Part shown: piece after piece, positions 44,444 through 56,540 of the stretch
Layout of the letters: each line of letters starts with the position of its first letter
How positions within the stretch are numbered: position 1 is the first letter of the stretch
DNA from: Adineta ricciae
Taxonomy: Eukaryota; Rotifera; Eurotatoria; Adinetida; Adinetidae
DNA: 64,000 bases
Assembly (NCBI GenBank): GCA_905250025.1
Contig: CAJNOJ010000054.1
Coordinates: 415,989-479,988 of the forward strand
Direction: 5' to 3'
The notes under the pieces: model-generated
Told to the model about the DNA's origin: nothing
The model's database searches: none
The model's input: the letters and a program-made list of their open reading frames with translations, nothing else
Made by a program: the position numbers and the translations under genes

Positions 44444-45295
44444 ATGCTAAACATTCATGCGCGATGTGAAGGAACTTTCAGTGACTATGTAGTCGCATCA
44501 GATTATGATCTATCGATTTCTATGGCTACCAGCATAAGCGACAGTTTACTTAGTTGTAAACAGTTCAATGGTTCCGATATTCTATCCAGATATTTATACC
44601 TTTACCATACGGAAGGGTGTGAAATTGGTGAAACAGCGAAGTGTTTATTTGAACTAGCTGTGAAGAAAATGTCGAATAGAAATAGTTGATCAATAAATTT
44701 CTATAAAAATTTCCTCTTTGATCAAGCTATGATTAATGAATCTGCCAAGACTACTCACGATAGACTTGACGATTATACAGCTGGATGTGGACCAGCGCAA
44801 CGTTCATTTCCATTGGCGTTCTGCTCTTGGATAGACGATGATAATCTACTTGATGTTTCCGAGAACGAAACAGTACTTACACATTCTCGTTCATTATCAG
44901 AATCAGTTGCTGGTGTTGTCAATTCTATTTGTCGATCGTTGTTAAGAAATACGTCTTAGCATAACGCTATTCAACCAGCATTTTTCTTACCGCATCTCGA
45001 ACTAGGTGTACTTGACGTAAAATCACGATATAGCTGTTCTAATCAAGCATTTCAAAAAAAAACACATTCAGCCTATGCACCAACTGTGCTCAATATGGCT
45101 CTACATCATGTCAGTAAAGCGGACAATACAATAGAAACTATCCGATTGGCCTGAAGGAAAGATGGCCATTATTGTGTGCCTATCCTTAGTATTCTCGCAG
45201 GCGCTCGATGGGGGTATTTCATTAAATGCATACCACGATCAACGCAACGGCGAACAATTTCAAAAGATTCACGATATGGCAAACAAATTGTGTAA
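44444..45295 (+). pseudogene. Decayed ADP-ribosylglycohydrolase (DraG/ARH family)
   Basis: A single reading frame keeps the order of ADP-ribosylglycohydrolase motifs but is broken by three in-frame stops (TGA 44687, TAG 44957, TGA near 45150). Visible remnants: DLSISMATSISDSLLSC where the family has a TDDTxMAL-type segment; GCEIGETAK (family CFDIGNT); GCGPAQRSFPLAF (family GNGSLMRLAP); an LTHS segment; and APTVLNMALHHV...ETIRLA followed by ILAGARWG (family LAGAxYG). The aspartates that bind magnesium are mostly replaced, so the product would be dead even if read through. The active family removes ADP-ribose from proteins. No frameshift is needed across about 850 bp, so decay was mainly by substitution. 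Confidence 0.6.
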
Positions 45296-45624
45296 CGAGT
45301 GGACTTCTCAAACTGATCACGTAGTTGCATAAGAATTGATAAGAGATGAAAACCAATATAGATCTGACATTTTTGTAGCAATTCAAAATAATAATCTTTG
45401 AAATATCGAATCATTGTTTTTCCTTGCAATGGAAATGAATATCATTTACTAGACGTAAACACGTGTCAAATGAAAGTTATTATTTTTGAATAGAAAATAG
45501 CTTTGGATCAAAGAAGTCAAGTATATAAAAAATAGCGAAAGCTCGGACTGTTACATTGATTTTCATTGTGCTAAATAGAGAACAATCACGTGATTAGAAT
45601 ATTGGTATGGAGAATTTCAAATAA
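45296..45624. other. Short intergenic region
   Basis: It lies between the pseudogene and the 3' end of the minus-strand lectin gene. No gene seen. Confidence 0.4.
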
Positions 45625-47485
45625 TTACTTACATTTCTTACATATGAATGGTAATGAAGCTGAACACCACCAATCATTCATGCATACATTCGTACCGCCA
45701 TAGACTTGTAGAGCACCACAAGCTTGAACTTGTGGAGTTGCTGATGATCTATAGGAATATGTTGGCTGGTATCCATATGCTGAAAGAATTGTTTCAAAAC
45801 AGAATTTGAAAGTTAAATGAAAGACATTATCGCGACTATTCCGTTGTACTTACGTGAGTTGGCTTCGCACCACCAAACGTCTGGTGTATGCGCACCAGTA
45901 AAGGTTTTCCCGTTGTACCATGTAAAACTACCCGGTGCTATGATTAATAGATAACTCAAAGATTATAAATAACAATTCGGATAAAACATACCCGTATTAT
46001 TCAGTGTAATATAACCGACAAAGGCTAGGTTATAACTGCCAATGATCGCAGCCGCACGAGGTTCGATGAATTTAAACTCAGTTTGAGATTCAATATACAA
46101 AAGATCACCTCCATACTGTTGACAATATTCACGTGCCACAGGTTGCGTTGCAGGAATTGGAGAATTGTAATAGCAGTATATTTCATAATTGAGCCAACCG
46201 AGAGGGCATAGAACTGAAAGATTCATATAAATCAATTGAAATGAAAGACATTTTGATTAACAGACCACACTGTGTTCCATTCCAAAACCAAGTTCCATAG
46301 GCTGTTGCACCCGAACAAACACAAACACCATTATTACATATCAACTGTAAAGTACCATCGCACTGTTGATCAAAGAAACACGATCCATTATAGCTCTTGA
46401 TTTGCGCTGATGTGATGAAAATATTGCGTAGAAAGTATTGGTAGTAGCAAAAGTCGAACTTACTGCACACATCGCCTGTCCAATACCATTTACCACTTGT
46501 TGGACATTGACATGTCCCATTAAGACATGTTAGTGAAGTAGGATTTCCAGTGGAATCACTTGGAAGACAATAAATCGTCGAACTACAGTTTTCTGTATTT
46601 GATGAATATCTCACTAACAATAAAGAAGTAGGATCTTGCCAAAAAAAAATTGTCAATTCTTACCGCAAGAGCCATCTGTTGAACTCCAATAATAGTCATA
46701 AGTACAATTACACTTTCCATTGTCACAGTACAGACCTACACTTGAATCACACAGAACGTACGTTGTGCATGATTGTGTATACGTTTTATACGATGCTTAA
46801 AAAAACGATTCCTATAGAACCATCTTCTCCAGATATAACAGTGAATTTTTACCGCACAAAGTGTTTGTTGGTCCTTGTAAGTACAAATTCGATGGACAAG
46901 TGCATTGTGATCCATTGTAATAGAATGTACTTGGACATTTTACACATCTGACTCCATTCCAATAGTACAATTGATTGTAACACTGACAGTAATCATTAAT
47001 ACACCATAGATTTAACGTTAGACTACAGGATGAATCAAAGGTGTAACAAGATTCATTGTAACTAAGATTAGCTTTCAGTGGTGCAGCAGTAATCTGCTTT
47101 TGTTGACCTGAAAGAAAATGAATAAAAGAAAATTTTTACGCAAAATCGGGTCTCACCCGGAGGATCCTTAGCAAGCATAATCGCTGCAGCCATTAAGCCG
47201 AATAGGAAGACGAGAAATAGGTTGCAGAGTACGAGTGAGAGCCAATTTGGAATTAAACAATTTCCCTGCTTCTTCGCTAATTGTTTAAATCGATTCCATA
47301 TTTGCGAAGGTGTCAATTGTTCGTACTGAAATTTGCAAATGTAAATTGAACGAGAAAACATTCAGTCTTACTTCCATAACGATCATTTCTTTCATTTGAG
47401 GATCATCAATCAATTTGTTAATCATAATTGACTTTACTCGTGCCTCATCGTTCTTCTTATTACTGATAAGACTCTTAGTAGACAT
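45625..47485 (-). CDS. Type II membrane protein with Cys-rich repeats and C-type lectin domain
   Basis: Multi-exon gene starting MSTKSLISNKKND. A cytosolic segment of about 70 residues is followed by one membrane helix (LSLVLCNLFLVFLFGLMAAAIM). The outer part has several tandem modules of about 40 residues with six or so cysteines (for example LTLNLWCINDYCQCY, VGLYCDNGKCNCTYDYYW, SLTCLNGTCQCP, LQLICNNGVCVCSG), each on its own exon. The C-terminus is a C-type lectin domain: CPLGWLNYEIYCYY, AREYCQQYGGDLLYIES, then FTWYNGKTF, DVWWCEANS, and CMNDWWCSASLPFICKK. No clear EPN or QPD sugar-binding motif is seen, so ligand type is open. Exons join in phase 1 repeatedly, as in module-shuffled genes. 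The final codons overlap a good splice donor, so a further 3' exon is possible. Confidence 0.75.
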
Positions 47486-48504
47486 GGCTCACGTTGAATT
47501 GAACTTGGTGAAAAAGAAAAGAACTCTGATTGACTTGAAACCTTGTGTTTTTATTTTGTTGAGGTCAGTTCTTTTAATTAAGAGGATATTGAATGCAAAT
47601 TTCTATTGATTTTGTGCCATATTTGCAACAAAACTTTAATTAATTTTTCTCACAACGAATTTAGCATAAAATCATCCAAGAAAAAATAAGTCAACAGTAA
47701 TGAAACAAAGTAACATGTTTGTTCGGCTTCTCACGTATGCAGATCTCACGAAATTCAAGTGATGCTTTTCGGTACGACAAAATACATACGCCTTAGTGAT
47801 ACTGATCCTCTATTTCATGTTGAAAAATCAAGCACTTGCTTCTTTGTGAAAGAGAGGTGATACATTTCGTATTTTGAAAATGACATCATGCCTAAATGAT
47901 TTAGAAAACATAGAATACAGGTCGAAGATCTACATTTCACTTCGAAATGAACTGCACCAAGAAGCGTTCTAATATTCGCTATGAATCATTACTTCTGAGA
48001 TTTGTTATTTGGTTCGCAACAAAAGTACGATTTCATCGTGACGACACATTCTGTTTCTATACGTGAACCATCATGCATTTCAGTTACGATCAAATCAAAG
48101 AAATTCAGTCGTAATAAAACATGTCTGAATGTCGATAAGTCTTAATATAGACATATGCTGTACACATACGAAACAATGTAGGCAAACAATAAAAGTCAAT
48201 CAATAAGAGAACGTCAAATAGTATACAATCGAAATTGCGTCTTTTTTCGCGAACAAATATTTTTTCAAGTAAAACCTACTGATTGTAAAGATGATATATT
48301 GGACTGATGAAACAATAATCTAATTTATTTCAATTCTAGATATGCAAAAAACGATAAGTATGAAAAGTTTGGCTAAGTACGAATAAAATAAGAAGCACAC
48401 CAGTTCGGTTAAAAATTTTCAATAAAACTGAATACTGATGTAATAGAGAAAGAAAGACAGACAGAAAATAAACATGTCTTTCTCCACTAGAAATCAATAT
48501 CTGG
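47486..48504. other. Intergenic, no gene recognised
   Basis: AT-rich DNA between the lectin gene start and the 3' end of the Hint gene. No reading frame of note. Confidence 0.55.
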
Positions 48505-49680
48505 TTACAGGCTATGTATTGTTAAAACATTTGGTAAATATTTCTCTGTAAGCTGTAGCATTGCCATAGGTATCCAATGAATACCATTCTCAGCCGAGTA
48601 TTCAAATGGTTGTTCGACCGAGAAGAATTTTGCTAAATGGTACCACCAACGAAGCGGTGCCAAGACATAATGAGCTAAGTCATGACTGATGACACTGGAA
48701 TAACACGAAGCGGCTATACCATTTACAATCAATGTACCTGAGCACAAATAGGCGAATGTCTGATTTGCAATTCATTGAAAGAAATATTCAATTACCGTGA
48801 TTAGTCATTGGTGTGACATATCCGACTTTGTATTCTTCGGTGATGTTCCGAACAGTTACTTGTTGAAGTTGTCCTTGTTGATGAATGAAAACGATGTCGT
48901 TAGGTTGGATTTTATTTGCTGGCACGAAACGATCATTGTGACCAACAGCAAGGAAATGATTTCCTGTCAAACTAATCCGATGCCCAGAGACAGTTTCAAT
49001 TGAATGAAATAAAGCTAGAAAGAGAGAAGAAAATAAATAAAAATATTAAAGTGTTCTACAGTTCCACCAGGTCGTTTTGGTTGACTATCGAGCATCATAA
49101 GAACTTCGTCTTCGACAACTTTCTGTTCAGAATTCATTACTAAGACACGATCACCCGGACGAAGATCGCGCAAAACTTTTGTTTCACCGTTCGCCATGGA
49201 AACGTAATCATCAGTTGAGAAACATTTTGGATTTCCTAAAAATATCGAACAAAATTTCACATTTCCATCAATCAGATCAGCACTTACGACGAAGTGGACA
49301 TTCATCTGGTTCCTGGACACCTGGATTAACACAGCACCACTGAGCCAAATTTTGTAATTCAGTTAAACCACCTTCTGCGGCCTACATGATAAAGTAAATA
49401 TATATTGGTCTTCTTTCCAGCAAAATTATGCTTGTCATACCCATCCACCAATACAATTTCTTGTTTTAGTTTTAAAACATTCCATGTACCGTTCAGCGAG
49501 ATTACAAAATAGTTTCAAATTGCCTCGGGCTCCTTGTATAATCGCTTGAACATCGAGTTGAGCACATTCAGCTAATTGTATTGGATCTTCTTCAACTGGA
49601 CATGGCGCTTGAGAGTATGATGATTGACAGATAAAAGTAATTGACAGAACAGTACAGACAAACCTTTCATAACGAAACAA
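48505..49680 (-). CDS. Secreted Hint (Hedgehog autoprocessing-like) protein without a Hedgehog signal domain
   Basis: The protein has a signal peptide (MFRYERFVCTVLSITFICQSSYS) and a small Cys-rich domain (CPVEEDPIQLAECAQLD, CNLAERYMECFKTKTRNCIGGW, WCCVNPG). A Hint domain follows, beginning at a conserved cysteine: NPKCFSTDDYVSMANGETK, then LRDLRPGDRVLVMN, GHRISLTGNHFLAV with the catalytic Thr and His, and VNGIAASCYSSVISHDLAH...LAPLR as in the end of the Hog domain. The Cys-Phe junction and TxxH motif suggest it can cut itself and release the N-terminal part. The N-terminal part is not a Hedgehog ligand; the layout resembles the hedgehog-related genes of nematodes and rotifers. Five exons join in phase; one intron uses the weak donor GTGGAA (ending just after KRP). 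Confidence 0.85.
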
Positions 49681-50512
49681 AGAGATCGATTTCTCGAAAC
49701 TTTCTAACTAGAAATTGAACTTACAGATTACTAATCGAACCCATGATCTTTTCCTTCTACTTAATCGATCAACTCAGATGGAACACCTGCTCTTCGAACA
49801 ATGAATTCAAGAATGAATAGATGTTCTTCTTCCTTGCAGACTTCATTCCTTTTTTTCTCCTCCTCTCTTCAAACAATCAACATACAAACCAAACCTTTAT
49901 CGTCTAATTCGATTATTATCATTACTCAATCTATCCAAAGTCTATATTTGATTGTTGATTATTCGAATAAAAAAGATAATTGAAACACCGTATTCCAATA
50001 TTATCCCTCCCCGTTGAAATCATCTCATTCAATTATCTTTCCGATTGCTACAATATGTACAGAACATAATAACACCAAACTGTGTTTGTATGTTTTGTTG
50101 TCTAATCGCACTCAATTCAATTCTTTTTAACACATTCCTGCTGACAAGATCACAAACTTACATCATGCTGATAGATAGTAAAAACATTGTTGTTCAGTAT
50201 GTTCATCATCATCAGCGACAATTTTGAAAACAAAAATAAACAATCATCATCAAAGAGTGCGCACAGCGAGCTATGAATTAGCAAATCCAAGTCGAACTAA
50301 TTGCATGTTAGAGGTTCATCCGTTTATATTTTCATGAATAATTTTTTCACTAGGTTTGCAGAACTTCATATTCATTGAGACAGATATATTTGGTGAAGGG
50401 TGTATACAGAAAGGAGAAAAGGGAAAGTGCAAACACACACATATCAGATTTCATACAGAAAAAATTACGAAAAAAAAGGAGAGAAAAGAAGAAAAATTCA
50501 TCTTGAGTAGTT
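49681..50512. other. Intergenic, no gene recognised
   Basis: AT-rich region between the Hint gene start and the CDC25 stop. No reading frame of note. Confidence 0.5.
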
Positions 50513-52593
50513 TCAAGAAAAGTCGATTTGATTTTCGAGGGATGTACTCGTAAAACATAAAGACAGACTTGAACGAAGCGTTGTACGTGTACGTCTACTA
50601 TTGGTTTGTATAGTTTCAATAACATCTGACACATCTTCTTTCAAACAAGTGAATTTTTCTGATTGTTTAGAAAATGATCGAAACTGTCGACATTGCTCTT
50701 GAAATTGTTCATCTAACATTGTACGATAAAAATTTGGTGTACAAAATTCCTATAATACAGAAATTCGTCTTTTAGAAAACGATTCGTTTGTAGGAAGAAG
50801 CATTCTTACTGTTGAATGTTCAAATAATGCTTTGTAACCGCCTTCTAGTAAGTAAAGTTCGGGATAATGAAGAGCTGGATAATTATGTGCATGAATATTT
50901 CGATCTTCTGATCGCATATAGCGTAAGCTAGAAGACAAGAGCCTGTGGAAATCTTAGCGATTCGAATGAGTGACTTACAGTGATGGTGCACGTTCTGATG
51001 AAAATTCACAATGAAATACAAAAACAATTCGTTTTGATGGATCGTTTAATTTGATTGGTGATCGAAAATATTCTTGATAGACTTGTGGCCGTGTGAAGAA
51101 GTTTTTCGCTATCGATATATGACCACCATCGTATTCGTACGGATAGCGACAATCAATTACATGTAACTGTTCAATCTCAGACGAGTACTTATTTCGCAGT
51201 AAATCGATCATCTAGAGAAACAAAACGAATCTTCGTGAATTGAAGCAAACTTTGAATAATTTACTGTTTCAGCACTGATACAGGCAAGATCCGCATGCTT
51301 TCGACTGGTACATCTTGGTAATAAATACGCTCGTGAACGATCACCGGTTAAATTCCGATTTGAACCAAGTTCTACAGATGCTTTGATTTGTTCTTCATTT
51401 GAACTCGGATGTAACTCTGATAGGCTACGAACCAACTGAAAAGAAAATTTCCATCGCTCAAACGCTGATTTACTTCGAAATGACTCACTCCTCGTCGAAC
51501 CCGAATTGAGCTCGGTGGCGGAATATAGAAAGCATTTTCTTTATTTTCACCATCATGTGTTACTTTGCTTCGTTTCAGTGATCGATCACAACTGTTCTCA
51601 TCAAGTTGAAGTTGTTCAAATGCTCGTTTCTACAAACATTTCAAATTCGAATTCAATTTATCAATCATATTCATTCCTACTTTTCTTTCCGTTGATGATA
51701 AATCACTAACGTTCAATGTCAATATAGGTGTATCATCTTCATGACTACTATCTGATAGGATTAACGGTAATGGTTGTCCACGTCGATATCGATTTCCAAT
51801 AGCACTATCATCATTGGTACTATCACGTACAGGTGTGACGGTTGAAAGTGTTTTATCGAATAGTTTGACTAAATGATCTGAATGAGAATCCTAGAAAGAA
51901 AGAGATAATTTTCGTTGGGTGCGACTTCGATTGAATTGAACGTACAGATAACGAATGTGATCGTGTTTTCATTGTATGACATGAGGATGGAATCGGTTGT
52001 TGAACTCTATTTTAATCGTGAAGAATATGTCACGAATTGCAAGTAGAAAATCTTACTCGATTGTTCGAATTTTTTTCGTTTTTTGACTACATTGCGTATG
52101 CACAAGTGAATTCTGAATTAATTTCGAGTTTTCTTTACATGATTGACGTTTTAAAACTTTGCTTGAACGAGGTAACATATCGAATCCAAAGTGTTCAAGT
52201 TTGGACTGACGAGTTAATCCGAGGTTATTATTATCAACAGAAGATCTAGAGAGAGAGAGAAAAAGCGTCAGATTTCATTAGTCATTCGCGCGCATTTTCA
52301 ATTGCTTACAATATTGGTCGCATTGTAACAATGCCATCAGATGGAATGACTAAACAGGAAAAGTTGACTATCGATTATTTTTAAAAATGGATTGTTTTAC
52401 CAGCTGGATTTGTTTGGTTGACGAAAGTAGTTGATTTCGATGATTTCACAGACAGGATCATCGGACTTTCATCGTCTTCACTTGTCGCGAATAATTTACG
52501 TCGAGGTGTTTGTCTAAATTCGATGAAACAATGAAGATAAAAGCTGAAACTATTTTCGTTCAATGTACCTTGATAAACAAAAGGGACTGGCAT
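50513..52593 (-). CDS. CDC25: CDC25 dual-specificity phosphatase
   Basis: CDC25 removes inhibitory phosphates from cyclin-dependent kinases to start mitosis. The rhodanese-type catalytic domain is near the C-terminus: VIDCRYPYEYDGGHI, the CX5R loop HCEFSSERAP with catalytic Cys and Arg, then RYMRSEDR, NYPALHYPELYLLEGGYK and EFCTPNFYR. The N-terminal regulatory half is spread over several short exons and is poorly conserved. It contains two KEN sequences (SCKENSK and ENKENAF), candidates for anaphase-promoting-complex degrons, and many Ser/Thr-Pro and basic stretches. The start MPVPFVYQ at 52593 is the first in-frame methionine; the 5' splice pattern is the least certain part. The C-terminal tail after the domain is Ser/Thr-rich (TIQTNSRRTRTTLRSS), a possible site of regulatory phosphorylation. 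Confidence 0.88.
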
Positions 52594-54064
52594 AGAAGGT
52601 AGTCATTTCATTCGATTGTATGTAAAGTAAAGGCAACTGTATTCCGTCCTGTTCGTCGTATATGAATATATATGTATGCAAAAAGACGTGAACGAATCCC
52701 TTTTTTCTTTTTCTCTCTCGCCAACGGTTATTCTATTACGTTTCGTTTTCCTTTTCTTCGTTTCTCCAGTTCCACAATTAATCGAATTTTTTTTTTCTCT
52801 TTCTCTCGACTTTCATCGATGGAGATGACCAATGACGGCCTATCTATTTTTCTTTCTCTTCTGTTTTCCAATATGTGAACAATCGAAGGAGATTGTTAAA
52901 TTCAAATCCAAACGGTTAAACAAGCTGTGAATCAGCTTGAAGAGAGAAAGAAAAAGGAAATTGAACGAAATTAGCTGCGAAGTTTACTGTCAAAATTCAT
53001 CGAAATTAATGATTTGGACGATGAAGATAATGGTTTGAGTAGATATCAAATGCATTTTTTTGGTGGACCTTTACCAAAAAGAGAGGTAGGAGGTGTGTTG
53101 ATTTTGGAGTAAATGGCCGTATCGAAGCTAATGTCAACAAGAAGATTTTCCTTTTGCGTTAACGAATGAATTCTGACAAATACAAACATTTAACGCCTAT
53201 TCGTGACGCTCATCTCGTTCCGCTTTGCGAGCCACTGAATATACAAACTTGTCTTAAGTAGGTAAAGAGTGAAAGAGTTTAAGAAGGTAAACAAACTTCA
53301 ATATTGACTTTTGTTTATTTTAAAATGATAGTGTTATCTGAATTTCTTCAATGCATCTCATTGTCGGACAGATTTTCAACGAACACGACAATATCAACGT
53401 GTTTTAGATTTCGATTAGACAATTAGAATTGATATGCCAAACGAACAAAAACTAATAATCGTAAACATTTACATAGCTATTGTCAAATGAGACATACGAT
53501 TTTCACATGTAGAATGTGTTAAAGAATGCTCGAACGATGTACATGACGAAATTGGAAAAGAAGATGAAAGAAGAATAGACATGGATATATTTCACCACCT
53601 ACCTAAAGATATCATCTTGGTAATGTGTGCGAAAAGGAATGAGAAAAAAAAGAAGAAAACAAGCTGTGATGACTAGAAATAGCGATGACGATGGCAATGT
53701 AATCATGCCCGGTGGTTCAGCCTTTTATTATTTAATCGCCTGTTGACAAGAATTATATTGGAAGTAAGAGACATCAGATGTGAGAGAAAACATTAAGACT
53801 ATTAACAATTGTCTAGCCAATAAAGTGTTAGGATGGTATCTGTAAACAAACATGGAATCTATGAAACTAACTCGAGAGAATCAGTATTTATTCGTGAAAA
53901 ACCGCATATATTCTACTTTAATGAGATCATTTGGAAGGTGAAAAATCACTGAGCTTAAACGACAATGACTCTGTTCAAAAAATATCCTAGGTTCACAAAT
54001 TCCTATATATATATAAATCGTCTTCTTTTGTTCAACTCGATTAAAGTCCAAAAGAAGAAGAAAT
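52594..54064. other. Intergenic, no gene recognised
   Basis: 1.5 kb between the CDC25 start and the EF-hand gene stop. It contains a T-rich tract with TTTTCTTTTTC runs (52700-52810). No gene seen. Confidence 0.5.
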
Positions 54065-55204
54065 TTACATTGTTGGTAAAGGCACACATTGTAAAGCTGT
54101 AGGCTGTGTTATCAAATATTGACCGGGTGTTGCGATAACATACGATGATTGGCTAGGATCAAGGGTGAGTAAAGGTGCGGCTGCATCTGAAATCTGCACA
54201 GTCGTCGCAGGACTACAAACGAGAGGTACTTGTTGAACTGCAGTCGCCGCAGGACTACAGATCAGAGGTGTTTGTTGAACCGCTGTCGATGCTAAGGGTA
54301 CAATACTAAGTCCACCAGTAGAAACCAATTGTGTGGCAGGTACAGCTTGTTGAACTAAAGGTACATTTCTCGCTGCAATTCCGCTGCCTACGCCCGCTGC
54401 TCGCAGTTGATTACTTAGGGCATCAGGGTAAATGTCATCATGTAAATAACTTGGACCATCGGAAATATGTCCTTTTAACACATCTTTAAATGCACCTATA
54501 AATTCAGGAAAATCAATGTAACCATCACGGTTTCGATCGATGGTAACAAACATATTTTCAATGGCACGATCGACTTGTTCATTATTAGCTTCGAGAAGTA
54601 CGTCGCGTAATATTTGACGGAAAACGACACGATCGATTTTATTTATTCCACCACGAGTTAAATTCATAAATTCTCGATGAAGTAATGCAACATCAGCTGG
54701 ATTCAAACCAGCTATGTTAGCCATAGCAGAAAAATCAGAATCACGATAACCACCAGCTCCTATGATCGGTGGTGAATGGTATGGATACGGGTTTGGTCCG
54801 CCAAAATGCGGAAGTGCAGGACTAGGAGGAGAATATGGCGGAGTACCATATGGCATTGGTGCCGGTGTTCCATACGGATACGGTGGTGTTCCATACGGAT
54901 ATAGTGGTGGAGTACCATAATTCATCGGTGGTGGTGTACCACCGGGTCCCATATAACCACCGTAAGGTGCTTGTGGTATAGGCATAGCTCCACTTGCACC
55001 GCGTTGCATAGCATTGATTTGATTGGTTAAATTGGCTATTGTTTGATTAGCCTGGACCAAGTCTCGTTGTTGATTAGGATTCACTGCTGGATTGATAATT
55101 CCAGTCGTAGGTGGAATGCCAGGTCGATTAAAACCTGGTGATCCGGGTGTGTACGATGGAATGGGTGTATTTGGCTTTCGTCGCCGTGAACTATTCCCAC
55201 CCAT
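54065..55204 (-). CDS. EF-hand protein with myristoylation signal and Pro/Tyr-rich region
   Basis: 379 residues in one exon. It starts MGGNSSRRRK, a strong N-myristoylation plus basic membrane-targeting signal. A Pro/Gly/Tyr-rich low-complexity region (about residues 85-150) has repeated YGTPP units. The globular part (about 160-250) has a canonical calcium-binding loop, DRNRDGYIDFPEF, preceded by a degenerate partner hand (GINKIDRVVFRQIL). The C-terminal third is a low-complexity Ala/Val/Thr/Gln sequence with a repeated TAVQQxPLxCSPA unit. No named family is recognised; the pattern suggests a membrane-tethered calcium sensor or scaffold. Confidence 0.75.
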   Translation of the reverse strand: MGGNSSRRRKPNTPIPSYTPGSPGFNRPGIPPTTGIINPAVNPNQQRDLVQANQTIANLTNQINAMQRGASGAMPIPQAPYGGYMGPGGTPPPMNYGTPPLYPYGTPPYPYGTPAPMPYGTPPYSPPSPALPHFGGPNPYPYHSPPIIGAGGYRDSDFSAMANIAGLNPADVALLHREFMNLTRGGINKIDRVVFRQILRDVLLEANNEQVDRAIENMFVTIDRNRDGYIDFPEFIGAFKDVLKGHISDGPSYLHDDIYPDALSNQLRAAGVGSGIAARNVPLVQQAVPATQLVSTGGLSIVPLASTAVQQTPLICSPAATAVQQVPLVCSPATTVQISDAAAPLLTLDPSQSSYVIATPGQYLITQPTALQCVPLPTM

Positions 55205-56540
55205 TATTCTTGGAAAACGTTACTCTTCTCTGTTTTGATGTTAATACCTTTACTCGAAAGCAATATCACTTTGTTTCCTTTGATATTGATGATGATGGCG
55301 ATAGGGCATCATACATGGTTAACGTTAGCGTATGAAAAAAACGAATGTTCCACTTGACTGCATCTCTATTCAAGAGACATAAAAAGAAGAACGTCCGTCC
55401 TTGTTTCTACTTATCAAGGTTTAATGAGACGTGTCTGTTTGCTGTTCGAAACAAAAAACAAGCAAGTTTTCTGTGTGTTAATTTGTTTAACGTATATTAA
55501 ATAATATGCAAGCGTAAAATCATCTTCTTCAATATCTCATTTACAAATAAAATTCATTTAATTTTTCGTTGCTTTATTCGCGTTTTGTTTTTTTATACAT
55601 ATCGAATAACGAGAAAGAGAATGAGAAAATGTTGTGAAGAACAAGGAGAAAGAGTAAGGAAGAAAGGTTTCCAAATAGAACAAAACAAAAGAAAAAAAAA
55701 CGTTATGTGTGAATGTATATGCATGCGTGTGTGCGTATACGCGCGCTTTCAATCTAACTGATGAGATGATTCAGTTGTAGAAAATAAAACCACAAAAATG
55801 CATAAATGTATATGGTAGAAGAAACGAGAGGTGAAGAACTCAAGATCAACAACAACAACAACAACAACAATAATAATATTAATGATCACGTCATAACAGA
55901 TGAGACGCGAACGAAAAGAATGAAGTATAATACATCCGAACAAACACGAAACCTTGTTGTGTGCTGAACGGAGAACAAAAGAAAAGAAAACTATTGTTCG
56001 TTTCGAATGTATATGTGTTGTCGAAATACTGTGTTTGTTTCAAAGAAAAAGTAAATGAATAGAAGAAGAATCATCATCCAAAAACCGGTAAATAACAAAC
56101 AACGATAACAAATAGTGTTTAAGATCTTTGTTTGACGGCAAAAAGAAAACGTCAACACACAATTCAAAAGTAGAGAACAGAAAGAAAAGCAACGTCAAAA
56201 ATATCTGAGATAATGATGCTCGAAAAAATAAGAATTAAGAATACAAAAAATGTTTTTCTTAAATAATAACTCGGCATCATGATTGAACAGATGAAATCGA
56301 GAGAGAGAGAGAGAAAAGAGAGCGGTCAACGGAAATTGATGACAATGATGTTACTAAACAGAGAAGAAAGATTGTTCAGCAAGCAGAATACGCACACGCG
56401 CATACACACGCAGTAATGATCATATCTATATAGTGATATAAGTAAAGATAATAGAGGGCTACGAAACACGAAAAAAAGAATAAAGGGGACGACAAAAAGG
56501 AAAACAACGAAACTATACAGTGTACATGTGAGCTCTTTCA
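55205..56540. other. Intergenic, with CAA repeat
   Basis: No gene seen. A CAA trinucleotide tract lies at about 55850-55870, and a GA-rich tract at about 56298-56320. The 3' part is the downstream flank of the hnRNP gene. Confidence 0.5.

Noticed and set aside
45169..45429. 86-residue minus-strand frame overlapping the hydrolase remnant
   Set aside because: It is antisense to recognisable ADP-ribosylglycohydrolase motifs and has no domain of its own. It was also considered as a last exon of the lectin gene but nothing supports that.
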